DNA from: Acidobacteriota bacterium
Lineage (GTDB): Bacteria > Acidobacteriota > Polarisedimenticolia > J045
Assembly (NCBI GenBank): GCA_025456425.1
Contig: JALOKP010000038.1
Coordinates: 1 to 41,266, forward strand
DNA: 41,266 nucleotides
Direction: 5' to 3'
Numbering within the stretch: position 1 is the first letter of the stretch; each line of letters opens with the position of its first letter. The position numbers and the translations under genes are program-made. Shown one piece after another: positions 18,627 to 27,377 of the stretch. The notes below the pieces were generated by a model. The model ran no database searches. It had not been told where the DNA came from and saw nothing but the letters and a program-made list of their open reading frames with translations.

Positions 18627-19321
18627 CGCCAGCGATGAAACCCGGGGTGAAACGGGTCGGGATCCTGATCTCCGGGCGCGGCTCGAACATGGTCGCCCTG
18701 CTGGAGGGGATGCGCGCCGGAGAGATCCCGGCGGAGCCGGCGGTCGTGGTCTCGAACGATCCCGGGGCCGCCGGGCTGGCCAAGGCCCGGGCCTACGGCG
18801 TGGCGACCGCGGTCGTGCCGCAGCAGGAGTTCAAGGGCAAGGGGCGGCAGGCCCACGACGAGGCCGTCGCGGCCGAACTGGACCGGCACGGCGTCGAGAT
18901 CGTCTGCCTCGCCGGCTACATGCGGATCCTCTCGCCCTGGTTCGTCGAGCGCTACCACGGCCGGCTGCTGAACATCCACCCTGCGCTGCTGCCGTCGTTC
19001 CCGGGGCTGCACGGCGCGAAGCAGGCGCTCGACCACGGCGTGCGCGTCACCGGCTGCACCGTGCACTTCGTCGACGCCCAGGTCGACCACGGGCCGATCG
19101 TCGCGCAGGCCGCGGTCGCCGTGCAGCCGGGCGACACGGAGGAGACGCTGGCGTCCCGGATCCTCGAGCAGGAGCACCGGGTCTACCCGCTCGCGCTGCG
19201 CCTGCTGGCGGAGGGGCGGCTGACGATCGAGGGGCACCGCGTCGCCGTCGCCGGCGAGGAGCCCGGGTTCCCGCAGGCCGTCATCAGTCCCGACCCGGGC
19301 GATCCGCTCGCCTCGCGCTGA
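18623..19321 (+). CDS. purN: Phosphoribosylglycinamide formyltransferase (GAR transformylase)
   Basis: 232 residues. PurN transfers the formyl group of 10-formyl-THF to GAR. Sequence elements: ILISGRGSNMVALLEG at the start, CLAGYMRILSPWFVERYHGRLLNIHPALLPSFPGLHGAKQALDHGVRVTGCTVHFVD, which contains the catalytic Asn-His-Asp set (N and H in LLNIHPALLPSF, D in VTGCTVHFVDAQVDHGPI). The C-terminus extends about 20 residues beyond E. coli PurN. The ATGA overlap with purM implies coupled translation. Confidence 0.96.
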   Translation: MTPAMKPGVKRVGILISGRGSNMVALLEGMRAGEIPAEPAVVVSNDPGAAGLAKARAYGVATAVVPQQEFKGKGRQAHDEAVAAELDRHGVEIVCLAGYMRILSPWFVERYHGRLLNIHPALLPSFPGLHGAKQALDHGVRVTGCTVHFVDAQVDHGPIVAQAAVAVQPGDTEETLASRILEQEHRVYPLALRLLAEGRLTIEGHRVAVAGEEPGFPQAVISPDPGDPLASR

Positions 19322-19325
19322 CGCC

Positions 19326-20489
19326 GTGACGGCCGACGCCAAACGCCACGCCTGGCGGGCGATCGTCCTGTTCGGCGTCGTCAGCCTGTTCGCCGACATC
19401 ACCTACGAGGGGGCGCGCAGCATCAGCGGCCCCTTCCTCGAGAGCCTCGGGGCCAGCGCGGCGGTCGTCGGGTTCGCGGCCGGGGCGGGGGAGCTGATCG
19501 CCTACGGGCTGCGGCTCGTCTCCGGAATCTGGGCCGACCGCTCGCGGCGCTACTGGATGCTGACCTTCACCGGCTACGCGATCAACCTGCTCGCCGTGCC
19601 GCTGCTCGCGCTGGCCGGGGCGTGGCCGGTCGCGGTGGGGCTGCTGCTCGTCGAGCGTTTCGGCAAGGCGCTGCGCAACCCCTCGCGCGACGCGATCCTG
19701 GCCGGCGCCGCGCTGACCGTCGGAACGGGGCGCGGCTTCGCGCTGCACGAGGCGCTCGACCAGATCGGGGCGGTGACCGGGCCGCTCGTCGTGACGGCGG
19801 CGCTGGCCTGGGGCGGCGGCTACCGCGCGGCCTTCGCGGTGCTGCTCGTCCCCGCGCTGCTGGCGCTCTCGACCCTGTCCTGGGCGCGGGTCGAGACCGG
19901 CGGACTCGCGCCGAGTTCGAAGGTGCCGCACGACGCGACGCACGAGCCGCTGCCGCGAGCGTACTGGTTCTACCTCGCGGGGGCGGCGCTGCTCGGCGCG
20001 GGGCTGGCCGACTTCCCGCTCGTGGCCTTCCGGCTGGCCGACCAGCAGATCGCCCCGCTGGCGGCGATTCCGCTGCTCTATGCGGCCGCGATGGCGGCGG
20101 ACGCGGTCTCGGCGCTGGCCTTCGGCTGGCTGTTCGACCGCTTCGGCTTCGGGGTGCTCGCGCTGGCGGCGCTGTTGGCGGTCCCGGCGACGGCGCTCGC
20201 CTTCCTGGGGCCGCTGCCGGCCGTGGTGGCGGGCGTGCTGCTCTGGGGTGCGGCGCTGGGGGCGCACGAGTCGGTGGTCCGCGCCGGGGTCGCGCAGCTC
20301 GCGCCCGCGGGGCGGCGCGGCACGGCGTTTGGCGCCTTCTACGCGGCCTACGGCGGCGGCTGGTTCATCGGCAGCGCGCTGATGGGTCTCGCCTATGAGC
20401 GCTCGCCGCGGCTGCTGGTCGCGGTCTCGATCGCCTGTTCGCTCGCGGCCCTCGTGCCGATCCTCGGGCTGGCCCGCCGACGCCGCTGA
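19326..20489 (+). CDS. MFS transporter
   Basis: 387-residue membrane protein with about 11-12 predicted hydrophobic helices. It has an MFS loop 2-3-type motif, LRLVSGIWADRSRRYW, and a second copy in the C-terminal half, SALAFGWLFDRFGFGVLALA. The DITYEGARSISGPFLESLGASAAVVG opening resembles a subgroup of uncharacterised MFS proteins as I recall them. The substrate cannot be told. It begins 4 bp after purN (GTG 19326) and so may be co-transcribed; a link to purines is not otherwise supported. Confidence 0.85.
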   Translation: MTADAKRHAWRAIVLFGVVSLFADITYEGARSISGPFLESLGASAAVVGFAAGAGELIAYGLRLVSGIWADRSRRYWMLTFTGYAINLLAVPLLALAGAWPVAVGLLLVERFGKALRNPSRDAILAGAALTVGTGRGFALHEALDQIGAVTGPLVVTAALAWGGGYRAAFAVLLVPALLALSTLSWARVETGGLAPSSKVPHDATHEPLPRAYWFYLAGAALLGAGLADFPLVAFRLADQQIAPLAAIPLLYAAAMAADAVSALAFGWLFDRFGFGVLALAALLAVPATALAFLGPLPAVVAGVLLWGAALGAHESVVRAGVAQLAPAGRRGTAFGAFYAAYGGGWFIGSALMGLAYERSPRLLVAVSIACSLAALVPILGLARRRR

Positions 20490-20640
20490 GGGCCGCGCGG
20501 CCCCGCCCGCGCCGTCCGCCGGTGGACGCGTGTCCGCCCGCGCCGTCCGCATCCGGTCGTCCCGCGCCGGACCCGCCCGGTTCCACCGGCCCCGCGCGAT
20601 GGCACGCCCCTTGCGCCTCCGTCGGCCGGAGGTGCGCGCG

Positions 20641-21366
20641 ATGGAACAGGACACGGGCGGCCGCGGACGCGGCGACGGGGCCGCAGTGCGCGAGCGGCTG
20701 GTCCGGCACGGCCCGGGCCGGCTGTCGGACGAGGAGCTGGTGGCGCTGCTGCTGGCGGGCGCGCGGGCGCCGTCGGCCTCGGACCTGGCGCGGGCGCGCG
20801 GCTGCCTGGCTGCGGCCGGCGGACTCGGGGCGCTGGCCGCGGCGCTGCTGGGCCCCGCCGCGGTCGGCGAGGAAGTCCGGCTGCCGCTGCGCGGGGCGGC
20901 CCGGGCGCGGCTGCTCGCCTCGTTCGAGGCGGGGCGCCGCGCCGTGCCAGGGCCGTCCCATCTGGCCCCGGCGATCCGCCGGCCCGAGGAGGCCGCGCGC
21001 GAGGTCCGCGACCTGGCCGACGCGCGGCGCGAGCACCTGGTCGGCCTCTACCTCGATGCTCAGTCGCGGCTGATCGCGCGCGAGACGGTCGCGGTGGGCT
21101 CGCTCAACGTCGCCCGGGCGCTGCCCCGCGACCTGCTCGAGCCGGCGCTGCGGCACGGGGCGGTCGGCTTCGTCCTGGTCCACAACCACCCCTCCGGCCG
21201 GGCGGAGCCTTCCGACGACGACCTGCGCTTCACGCTCGCGGTCGGGCGGGCGGCGGCGCTGCTCGGCGTCGCGCTGCTGGACCATGTCGTGATCGCGCGG
21301 GGCGGGTACGCGTCGCTCCGCGCGCGCGGCCACCACTGGGAGGGGTGCGACCCTCCCGCGGGGTGA
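20641..21366 (+). CDS. radC: RadC-family JAB/MPN-domain protein
   Basis: 241 residues. A helix-hairpin-helix-like N-terminal region (RERLVRHGPGRLSDEELVALLLAG) is followed by the RadC JAMM domain: EHLVGLYLDAQSRLIARETVAVGSLN and the metal motif LVHNHPSGRAEPSDDDLRFT (HxHPSG...D). Despite the name, a repair role of RadC is doubtful in E. coli; the domain is a putative metalloprotease of unknown substrate. GGAGG at 20628-20632, 8 bases before ATG 20641, fixes the start; an upstream ATG at 20599 lacks a site. The 151-bp gap before it holds only a GC-rich 17-bp direct repeat (20503-20519 and 20534-20550). Confidence 0.92.
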   Translation: MEQDTGGRGRGDGAAVRERLVRHGPGRLSDEELVALLLAGARAPSASDLARARGCLAAAGGLGALAAALLGPAAVGEEVRLPLRGAARARLLASFEAGRRAVPGPSHLAPAIRRPEEAAREVRDLADARREHLVGLYLDAQSRLIARETVAVGSLNVARALPRDLLEPALRHGAVGFVLVHNHPSGRAEPSDDDLRFTLAVGRAAALLGVALLDHVVIARGGYASLRARGHHWEGCDPPAG

Positions 21367-21380
21367 GCCGGCCGGGAGGG
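21351..21380. terminator. Possible hairpin at the end of radC
   Basis: CCCTCCCG (21351-21358) and CGGGAGGG (21373-21380) form an 8-bp perfect stem with a 14-base loop that includes the radC stop codon. No T run follows, so if it terminates transcription it does so weakly or with Rho. Confidence 0.25.
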
Positions 21381-21431
21381 GGGCGCGGCGGGCCTCGGTT
21401 AGAGTAGGCCGCTCGCAGCGGAGGAACCCGG

Positions 21432-23258
21432 GTGGCCCGTCTGGCAAGGTCGGCGATCGCGACCGCAGCGGCGGTCCTTCTCGCCCCGGCGGCGCTGGCC
21501 GCGGGCGGGGAGGAGGGGAGCCACGGCCTGGTCCCGGCGATCGGCCTCGCGATCGTCGCGGCCGCGGTCCTGGCGGTCGCCTTCCACCGGCTCAAGCAGC
21601 CGGCCCTGCTGGCCTACATCGCCGCTGGGCTGGCCCTCGGGCTGTTCGCCGACGAGTTGGCCGGGGCCGTCCCGGCGATGAGCCAGGTGGCGCACCTCGG
21701 GCTCGTCTTCCTGCTGTTCATCATCGGGATCGAGATGGACGTCGCCGGGATCCTGCGGTTGGGGCCGCGGGCGGCGGTGGCGATATTGCTGCAGGCGCCG
21801 GTCTCGATCGCCGCCGTGCTGGGGATCCAGGCCCTGGCCCACGCCCTCGGGCTCCGCGTGCCGGGACTGGGCGAGGCCCCGGCGAGCTGGTTCTTCTTCG
21901 CGGTTGCGGCCTCGCTCGGCTCGACCGCGGTCGTGGTCAAGCTGCTGGCCGACAAGTTCGACCTCTCGACGCAGGCCGGCCGCGTGACGGTGCTGACGCT
22001 GATCGGCCAGGACGTCTGGGCCGTGCTGGCGCTGTCGTGGGTCGCGGCGCAGGGCGACGGCACGGCCGGACAGGGGGGCGTGCTCGCGCTGCTCGGCAGC
22101 GCGGCGCTGCTCGCCGCGGCCTGCATCCTGCTCAGCCACTGGGTCCTGCCGCGGGTGCTGGCCGGGCTTTCCGCGGCCCCCGACGTGCTCGCGGTGGTCG
22201 CGCTGGGCTGGTGCTTTCTCTGGGCCGAGGCCTTCCGCCGGATCGGCCTGTCCGCCGAGATGGGGGCGCTGTTCGCCGGGCTGACGATCGGGCGCCTGCC
22301 TCAACGGGTCGAGATCCAGGCCAAGGTCTCGAGCCTGCGCGACTTCTTCATGGCGCTGTTCTTCGTCGCGCTGGGGATGAGCCTGCCGGTCCCGGGAGCC
22401 CGGGAGCTGGCGGGGGCGACGGTGCTCGTCGCGATCGTCGTCGCGACCCGCCTCGTGCTGTTCTCGCCCGCGCTGCTGGCGGCGGGGCTGGGCCCGATCG
22501 TCTCCTTCGCGGTCCCGGTCAACATCGCGCAGATCAGCGAGTTCTCGCTGCTGCTGGTGCCGATCGGGATCGCGCAGGGGGTGCTCTCCTCGGCCGACGG
22601 CTCGGTCATCTCCTACGCGCTGATGCTGTCGGTCGTGCTGAGCACCTACGCGATCCCGGCCAACTACCGGATCGCGGCCGCGATCGGGCGGCTCGCCGGG
22701 CGGAGCGGGGCCGCCGTCGGCGCACCGCAGACCGCGGGAGGGGCGGGGCCCGGGCACGCCGCTCCCGGCGACGCCGCCCACGGCGGCCCCGCGCCGGAGA
22801 TCGTCTTCCTCGGCTACTTCCAGAACGCCGACGCGCTGGCCCGGTCGCTGGCCGCCGCGGCGCCCGGGCTGCTGCCGCGGATCCTGGTGATCGACTACAA
22901 CCTGCGCAACCACGAGCGCGTCCGCCGCCTCGGAATGCGCGTAGCCTACGGCGACGTCGCCAACCCCGAGACGCTGCGGCACCACGGCGTGGCGGCGGCG
23001 CAGGTCGTGGTCTCGACGATCGCCGACGAGTTCCTGAGAGGAATCACCAACGCCGCGCTGCTCGAGCAGACCCGGGCGATCAACCCCGGGGCGCGCTTCG
23101 TGGCCACCGCCTCGAGCGAGGTGGCGGCGCGGGACCTCCTCGCGCGCGGCGCCTTCGCCTGCATCACGCCGCCCGCCGAAGCGGCGGGGGCCTACGCGCG
23201 GGCGATCGCCGAGGCGCTGGGGGAGGAGGGCGGGGCGCCCGCCGCTCAGCGCATGTAG
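21432..23258 (+). CDS. CPA2-family cation:proton antiporter with TrkA-N domain (KefB/C-like)
   Basis: 608 residues. After a signal-like N-terminus ending in ALAAG, about 12 membrane helices form the Na/H-exchanger domain (about 30-420), with LFIIGIEMD, SLGSTAVVVKLLADK and GQDVWAVLALSW, matching KefB/KefC. An Ala/Gly-rich linker leads to a TrkA-N (RCK) nucleotide-binding domain (about 455-570): IVFLGYFQNADALARSL, VIDYNLRNHERVRRLGMRVAYGDVANPETL. The usual Rossmann glycine triad is degenerate here (GYFQNAD). It likely moves K+ or Na+ against protons across the inner membrane. GGAGGAA at 21420-21426 fits GTG 21432. Its last 13 bases overlap the convergent sulfatase-like gene. Confidence 0.9.
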   Translation: MARLARSAIATAAAVLLAPAALAAGGEEGSHGLVPAIGLAIVAAAVLAVAFHRLKQPALLAYIAAGLALGLFADELAGAVPAMSQVAHLGLVFLLFIIGIEMDVAGILRLGPRAAVAILLQAPVSIAAVLGIQALAHALGLRVPGLGEAPASWFFFAVAASLGSTAVVVKLLADKFDLSTQAGRVTVLTLIGQDVWAVLALSWVAAQGDGTAGQGGVLALLGSAALLAAACILLSHWVLPRVLAGLSAAPDVLAVVALGWCFLWAEAFRRIGLSAEMGALFAGLTIGRLPQRVEIQAKVSSLRDFFMALFFVALGMSLPVPGARELAGATVLVAIVVATRLVLFSPALLAAGLGPIVSFAVPVNIAQISEFSLLLVPIGIAQGVLSSADGSVISYALMLSVVLSTYAIPANYRIAAAIGRLAGRSGAAVGAPQTAGGAGPGHAAPGDAAHGGPAPEIVFLGYFQNADALARSLAAAAPGLLPRILVIDYNLRNHERVRRLGMRVAYGDVANPETLRHHGVAAAQVVVSTIADEFLRGITNAALLEQTRAINPGARFVATASSEVAARDLLARGAFACITPPAEAAGAYARAIAEALGEEGGAPAAQRM

Positions 23259-24679
23259 CCCAGCCCCTTGAGCGCCTCGACGTCCTCCCGGTCCAGCTCC
23301 GTCCCGATCCAGTCGGCCTCGCGCGGCTGCAGCACGACGTCGTGCCGGATCCCGTCCGTCACCAGGCGCAGCAACGCCAGCCGCTCGACTTCGACCGGGG
23401 CCAGGTTGGTCTGCTCGCCGGGGTCCTTCGCCAGCTCGAACAGCAGCGGGCCGGAGGCCGCCTCGATCAGCTTGTAGCCGTCGGTGATCAGCGCCCACTC
23501 CCCCTTGCGCTCGGACAAGGCGAAGCGCGGGCCGGTGCCGTCGAAGAGGTTCTCGCCCGGCAGCTCGGGGGGGATGCGCTGGCCGGCGAAGGCCAGGATC
23601 GACGGGTAGACGTCGATCGCGCGGGTCACGAACTCGACTTCCCGCGGCAGCCCCGGCGGGCGCCTGCCGCGCGGGAACTTGACGATCAGCGGGACGTGGA
23701 TGACCTCCTCCCACAGTGCGTGGCCGTGGGCGTAGCCGGCGTGGTCGTAGAGCTCCTCGCCGTGGTCGGCGGTCACGATCAGCAGCGTGTTGTCGTAGAC
23801 CCCGAGCCGCTTCAGCCCGGAGACCAGCTCGGAGACGAACTTCTCGTCCACCCGGCGCGTGGCGGCGTCGTAGACCAGGTTCAGGAACCGCGCGTCGTCG
23901 GGTGTCAGGCGCAGTCCGCCCGTGTTGATCCGGTCCTTGACCTCGTGGGTGTGGAAGTTCACCCCGGCGGCGATGCGGGCCTTCTCGTCGTAGGCGAAGC
24001 CGTGCCGCTGCATGAACGCCTCGTCGCGCGACGAGGGAGGGTAGGGGTGGTGCGGCCCCGCGAGGTGCAGGTAGCCGAAGAACGGGGGCTCGGCCCGGGA
24101 GACGATCTCCAGCACCCGGTCGACCCGCTTGCCTTCGCTCGACGCCTCCTTCGGGCCGAAGTACTCCTCGAACCCCTGCGCGAAGCCGTACTCGGGCCGG
24201 AGGTGGTGGCTCTTGCTGACCCCGAAAGTCGTGAAGCCGACCCCCTTCAGCCGCTCGGCCATCGTCTCGAACGAGCCGTCGAGGACCTGCGTCGTGAAGA
24301 ACCGCTCCTGACCCTCCTCGGCCGGCTCGTGCCCCTCCATGACGCCGTGCTGGAAGGCGAAGAGCCCCGTGAAGAGGCTGGCGGTCGAGGTCTTGGTCCA
24401 GGTCCCTTGGACGTAGTGGTGGCGGAACAGCACCGCGTCGGGGTCGGCCGCGATCTGATCGATCGTCGGGGTGGTCTCGAGCGGGTAGCCGTAGGCCCCG
24501 ACCCGGTCGGCGCGCAGCGCGTCGACCACGACGATCAGCACGCTGGGGCGCTCGGCCGTCGCGGCCGGGGCGGGCCGCGACCCGGACCGCCCGCAGGCCG
24601 TTCCGGCGGCCAGCGCCGCCAGGACCAGTCCGGCGGCGAGCACACGGCCGGAGGCGAGAGCAGCGGGAGCCTGCCGCAA
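23246..24679 (-). CDS. Sulfatase/alkaline-phosphatase-superfamily lipoprotein
   Basis: 477 residues from TTG 24679, chosen because AAGGAG lies about 7 bases upstream and the protein then opens with a lipoprotein-type signal ending AAGTAC (Cys29). The sulfatase fold is clear: VLIVVVDALRADRVGAYGY (metal ligands), TKTSTASLFTGLFAFQHGV, PFFGYLHLAGPHHPYPP, VTADHGEELYDHAGYAHGHALWEE. The usual sulfatase CxPSR or SxPSR formylglycine motif is absent; the corresponding run is TWTKTSTASL (about residues 93-101), so a Thr nucleophile of the phosphatase/phosphotransferase type is more likely. It is on the opposite strand from its neighbours, with a divergent trpS and a convergent antiporter that it overlaps by 13 bp. 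Confidence 0.87.
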   Translation of the reverse strand: MRQAPAALASGRVLAAGLVLAALAAGTACGRSGSRPAPAATAERPSVLIVVVDALRADRVGAYGYPLETTPTIDQIAADPDAVLFRHHYVQGTWTKTSTASLFTGLFAFQHGVMEGHEPAEEGQERFFTTQVLDGSFETMAERLKGVGFTTFGVSKSHHLRPEYGFAQGFEEYFGPKEASSEGKRVDRVLEIVSRAEPPFFGYLHLAGPHHPYPPSSRDEAFMQRHGFAYDEKARIAAGVNFHTHEVKDRINTGGLRLTPDDARFLNLVYDAATRRVDEKFVSELVSGLKRLGVYDNTLLIVTADHGEELYDHAGYAHGHALWEEVIHVPLIVKFPRGRRPPGLPREVEFVTRAIDVYPSILAFAGQRIPPELPGENLFDGTGPRFALSERKGEWALITDGYKLIEAASGPLLFELAKDPGEQTNLAPVEVERLALLRLVTDGIRHDVVLQPREADWIGTELDREDVEALKGLGYMR

Positions 24680-24790
24680 CGAGGGTCTCCTTTGGCCCGT
24701 CCCCGGGGCAAGGAGGCGGATGCTAGCACGCGGACGCGCGCCGCTCCCCGGCGCCGGCGCCAGGCTGGCGCGGGGCCCCCGCGGGGCCGA

Positions 24791-24796
24791 TATACT
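24791..24796 (+). promoter_or_regulatory. Possible -10 element (TATACT) upstream of trpS
   Basis: TATACT matches the consensus at five of six positions and lies 37 bases before the trpS start codon, so transcription would start near 24803. No good -35 is seen at 16-18 bp. The 154-bp divergent region between the sulfatase-like gene and trpS must hold promoters for both genes. Confidence 0.35.
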
Positions 24797-24833
24797 CCAG
24801 CGCTCCAGCCTCTTGCGGAAAGGACCGCCCGCC

Positions 24834-25937
24834 GTGACCACGCCCGAGGAGACCCCCGGAGCAACGCCTTCCCGGCCCGGCCGGCCTGTGCCGGAAGGGC
24901 CGCCGCCCGCCGCCCCCGCCGCGATCACCCGGATCTTCAGCGGGATGCAGCCTTCCGGCGAGTTGCACATCGGGAACTGGCTGGGTGCGCTGGCGAACTG
25001 GGTCGCGCTGCAGGATCGCCACCCCTGCATCTTCTCGATCGTCGACCTGCACGCGATCACGCAGGACTACGACCCGGCCGAGATGCCGGCGCGGATCCGC
25101 GACATGGCGCTGGGCTGGCTGGCGGCCGGGATCGACCCCGAGCGCTCGATCGTCTTCGTCCAGAGCGCGGTCCCCGAGCACGCGGAGCTGGCCTGGATTT
25201 TCAACACGCTCGTCCCCCTCGGCCTGCTCGAGCGGATGACGCAGTTCAAGGACAAGGCGAAGAACCAGCCCGAGAACGTCAACGCGGGCCTCCTGACCTA
25301 CCCGCTGCTGCAGGCCGCCGACATCGCAATCTACAAGGCGGACGGCGTGCCGGTCGGCGAGGACCAGGTCCAGCACCTCGAGATGGCGCGCGACGCGGTG
25401 CGCAAGTTCAACAACCGCTACGGCGAGGTCTTCCCCGAGCCGCAGCCGATCCTCTCGCCGGCCCGCAAGGTGCTGGGGCTCGACGGCGAGCGGAAGATGT
25501 CGAAGAGCCTCGACAACCAGATCGGCCTCAACGACTCCCCGGAGGTCGTCTGGGCCAGGCTGGCCCCGGCCAAGACCGACGTCCGCCGCAAGAAGCGGAC
25601 CGACCCCGGCGTCCCGGAGGATTGCAACATCTTCGCCTGGCACGGGTTCTTCTCCTCGCCCGAGGAGCGGGCCTGGGCCGCCGAAGGGTGCCGCACCGCC
25701 GGGATCGGCTGCCGCGACTGCAAGCAGGTCGTCGCGAAGAACATCGACGCCGCGCTGGCGCCGATGCGCGAGCGCCGCGCCGAGCTGGAGCGCCACCCCG
25801 GCCGGGTCGACGAGATCCTGGCCGCTGGTGCGGCCGCGCTGCGGCCGATTGCGCAGGCGACGATGGAGGAGGTCCGGGAGAAGATGGGGCTGGATGCGCG
25901 GGTCCGTTACGCCTCGACGGCCGGGAGCGGCCGATGA
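24834..25937 (+). CDS. trpS: Tryptophanyl-tRNA synthetase
   Basis: Charges tRNA-Trp; class I synthetase of 367 residues. RIFSGMQPSGELHIGNWLGAL contains the HIGH-type motif (HIGN), and GERKMSKSLDNQI the KMSKS motif. AAAGGA at 24819-24824 supports GTG 24834, giving an N-terminal extension of about 30 mostly Pro/Thr/Ala residues before the conserved start; it has no evident role. A middle insertion rich in Lys/Arg (PAKTDVRRKKRTDPGVPEDCNIF) and a C-G-C pair (CRTAGIGCRDCKQ) are of the kind seen in the longer bacterial TrpS variants. It overlaps tyrS by 4 bp. Confidence 0.96.
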   Translation: MTTPEETPGATPSRPGRPVPEGPPPAAPAAITRIFSGMQPSGELHIGNWLGALANWVALQDRHPCIFSIVDLHAITQDYDPAEMPARIRDMALGWLAAGIDPERSIVFVQSAVPEHAELAWIFNTLVPLGLLERMTQFKDKAKNQPENVNAGLLTYPLLQAADIAIYKADGVPVGEDQVQHLEMARDAVRKFNNRYGEVFPEPQPILSPARKVLGLDGERKMSKSLDNQIGLNDSPEVVWARLAPAKTDVRRKKRTDPGVPEDCNIFAWHGFFSSPEERAWAAEGCRTAGIGCRDCKQVVAKNIDAALAPMRERRAELERHPGRVDEILAAGAAALRPIAQATMEEVREKMGLDARVRYASTAGSGR

Positions 25938-27169
25938 GCGCGGAGCGCCGCGAGTTCCCGCCGGCCGACGAGCAGCTCAGGGTGCTGCGCCGCGGCGTCG
26001 TCGACCTCATCTCCGAAGACGAGCTGCGCCAGAAGCTCGAGCGCTCGCGCGACGACGGCCGGCCGCTGTCGGTGAAGGTCGGCTTCGATCCGACCGCGCC
26101 CGACATCCACCTGGGTCACACCGTCCTGATGCGCAAGATGCGGCAGTTCCAGGATCTCGGTCACCAGGTGGTCTACGTGATCGGCGACTTCACGGCCGCG
26201 ATCGGCGACCCCTCCGGCCGCTCCAAGACCCGCCCGCCGCTGACCCGAGAGCAGATCCTGGCCAACGCCGAGACCTACACCCGCCAGGCCTTCATGACGC
26301 TCGACCGCGAGCGCGCCGTCACGCGCTTCAACTCCGAGTGGCTCTCGCCGCTCGGGGCCGAGGGGATGATCAAGCTGGCGGCGAAGTACACGGTGGCCCG
26401 GATGCTCGAGCGGCGTGACTTCCGCGAGCGCTTCGATGGCGGCGTGCCGATCTCGGTCCACGAGCTGCTCTACCCGCTGGCCCAGGCCTACGACTCGGTC
26501 GCGCTGGCGGCCGACGTCGAGCTGGGCGGGACCGACCAGCTCTTCAACCTGAACGTCGGGCGCGAGATCATGCCCGACTACGGGCTGGCGCCGCAGGTGA
26601 TCATGACCGTCCCGCTGCTCGAGGGGACCGACGGCTCGGACAAGATGTCCAAGTCGCTCGGCAACTACGTCGGCGTGACCGACGCGCCGAACGAGATCTT
26701 CGGCAAGGTGATGTCGATCAGCGACACCCTGATGTGGCGCTGGTACGAGCTGCTGACCGACGAAGGGGCCGAGGGGGCGCGGGCCCTGCGCGAGGTGGCG
26801 GAACGCGGCGAGCGGCACCCGCGCGACCTGAAGGTCGATCTGGCGCGGCTGCTGGTCGCGCGGTTCCACGGCGACGCCGCGGCGGACGAGGCGGTGACGC
26901 ACTTCGAGCAGGTCTTCGCGCGGAAGGAGCTGCCGGACGAGATCGCGACCGTCACACTCCCGGCCGCGGACGAGCCGGTCTGGCTCCCGGCCCTGCTCAA
27001 GGAGACGGGCCTCGCGGCCTCGACCAGCGCGGCGCGGCGGTTGATCCAGGGGGGCGGGGTGAAGCTCGACGGCGAGAAGGTGGTTTCGGAAGAGGCTTCG
27101 ATCCCGGCCCGCGGCGAGCTGCTGATCCAGGTCGGCAAGCGGCACTTCCTGCGGGTGCGCTTCGGCTGA
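25934..27169 (+). CDS. tyrS: Tyrosyl-tRNA synthetase
   Basis: 411 residues, class I synthetase that charges tRNA-Tyr. The HIGH motif reads DIHLGHT, the KMSKS motif GSDKMSKSLGN, and a C-terminal S4 RNA-binding domain covers about 345-411 (AARRLIQGGGVKLDGEKVV). The sequence (GFDPTAPDIHLGHTVLMRKMRQFQDLGH and IGDPSGRSKTRPPL) is of the TyrZ-like group rather than the E. coli TyrS group, as I recall the two. ATG 25934 overlaps the trpS stop, so the two synthetases are translated from one message. A possible terminator lies about 95 bp downstream. Confidence 0.96.
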   Translation: MSAERREFPPADEQLRVLRRGVVDLISEDELRQKLERSRDDGRPLSVKVGFDPTAPDIHLGHTVLMRKMRQFQDLGHQVVYVIGDFTAAIGDPSGRSKTRPPLTREQILANAETYTRQAFMTLDRERAVTRFNSEWLSPLGAEGMIKLAAKYTVARMLERRDFRERFDGGVPISVHELLYPLAQAYDSVALAADVELGGTDQLFNLNVGREIMPDYGLAPQVIMTVPLLEGTDGSDKMSKSLGNYVGVTDAPNEIFGKVMSISDTLMWRWYELLTDEGAEGARALREVAERGERHPRDLKVDLARLLVARFHGDAAADEAVTHFEQVFARKELPDEIATVTLPAADEPVWLPALLKETGLAASTSAARRLIQGGGVKLDGEKVVSEEASIPARGELLIQVGKRHFLRVRFG

Positions 27170-27261
27170 GGCGCGGGGCTGCGCGGGGGCTTCCGGCGCC
27201 CGCTCCAGCCGGGCTCGGTCGCGCTCCCGTCCCCCGTTCCGGCCGGCGTCCAGGACGCGCC

Positions 27262-27295
27262 GCGGCAGGAGGACACCCGGCCGCCGCATCTTTTT
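27262..27295 (+). terminator. Candidate intrinsic terminator after tyrS
   Basis: GCGGC (27262-27266) pairs with GCCGC (27283-27287); two more pairs extend the stem past a mismatch, and after three bases comes TTTTT (27291-27295), the only T run in this GC-rich gap. The stem is short, but the position after trpS-tyrS is right. Confidence 0.38.
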
Positions 27296-27297
27296 GC

Positions 27298-27327
27298 TTG
27301 ATCCGGCGTGCCTGATTGCGGTATCTC
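27298..27327 (+). promoter_or_regulatory. Candidate promoter of the secreted protease
   Basis: TTGATC (27298-27303) and TATCTC (27322-27327), spacer 18 bp, lie just after the candidate terminator and 51 bp before ATG 27378. Expected transcription start is near 27334. A GGAGGG ribosome site at 27364-27369 serves the gene. The rest of the 208-bp gap shows nothing else. Confidence 0.35.
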
Positions 27328-27377
27328 CCTTCGACCCCCGCGCGGCCGCGTTGCCGGCGGGATGGAGGGTAGGATCG

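Noticed and set aside
20503-20550. Two 17-bp direct repeats upstream of radC
   Set aside because: Only two GC-rich copies 31 bp apart with no palindromic symmetry; in DNA of this composition they are easily due to chance, and no CRISPR-like spacing exists.
24720-25060. N-terminal extension of the sulfatase-like gene upstream of 24679
   Set aside because: The frame stays open into trpS on the other strand, but the TTG at 24679 has a good AAGGAG site and begins directly with a lipoprotein signal.
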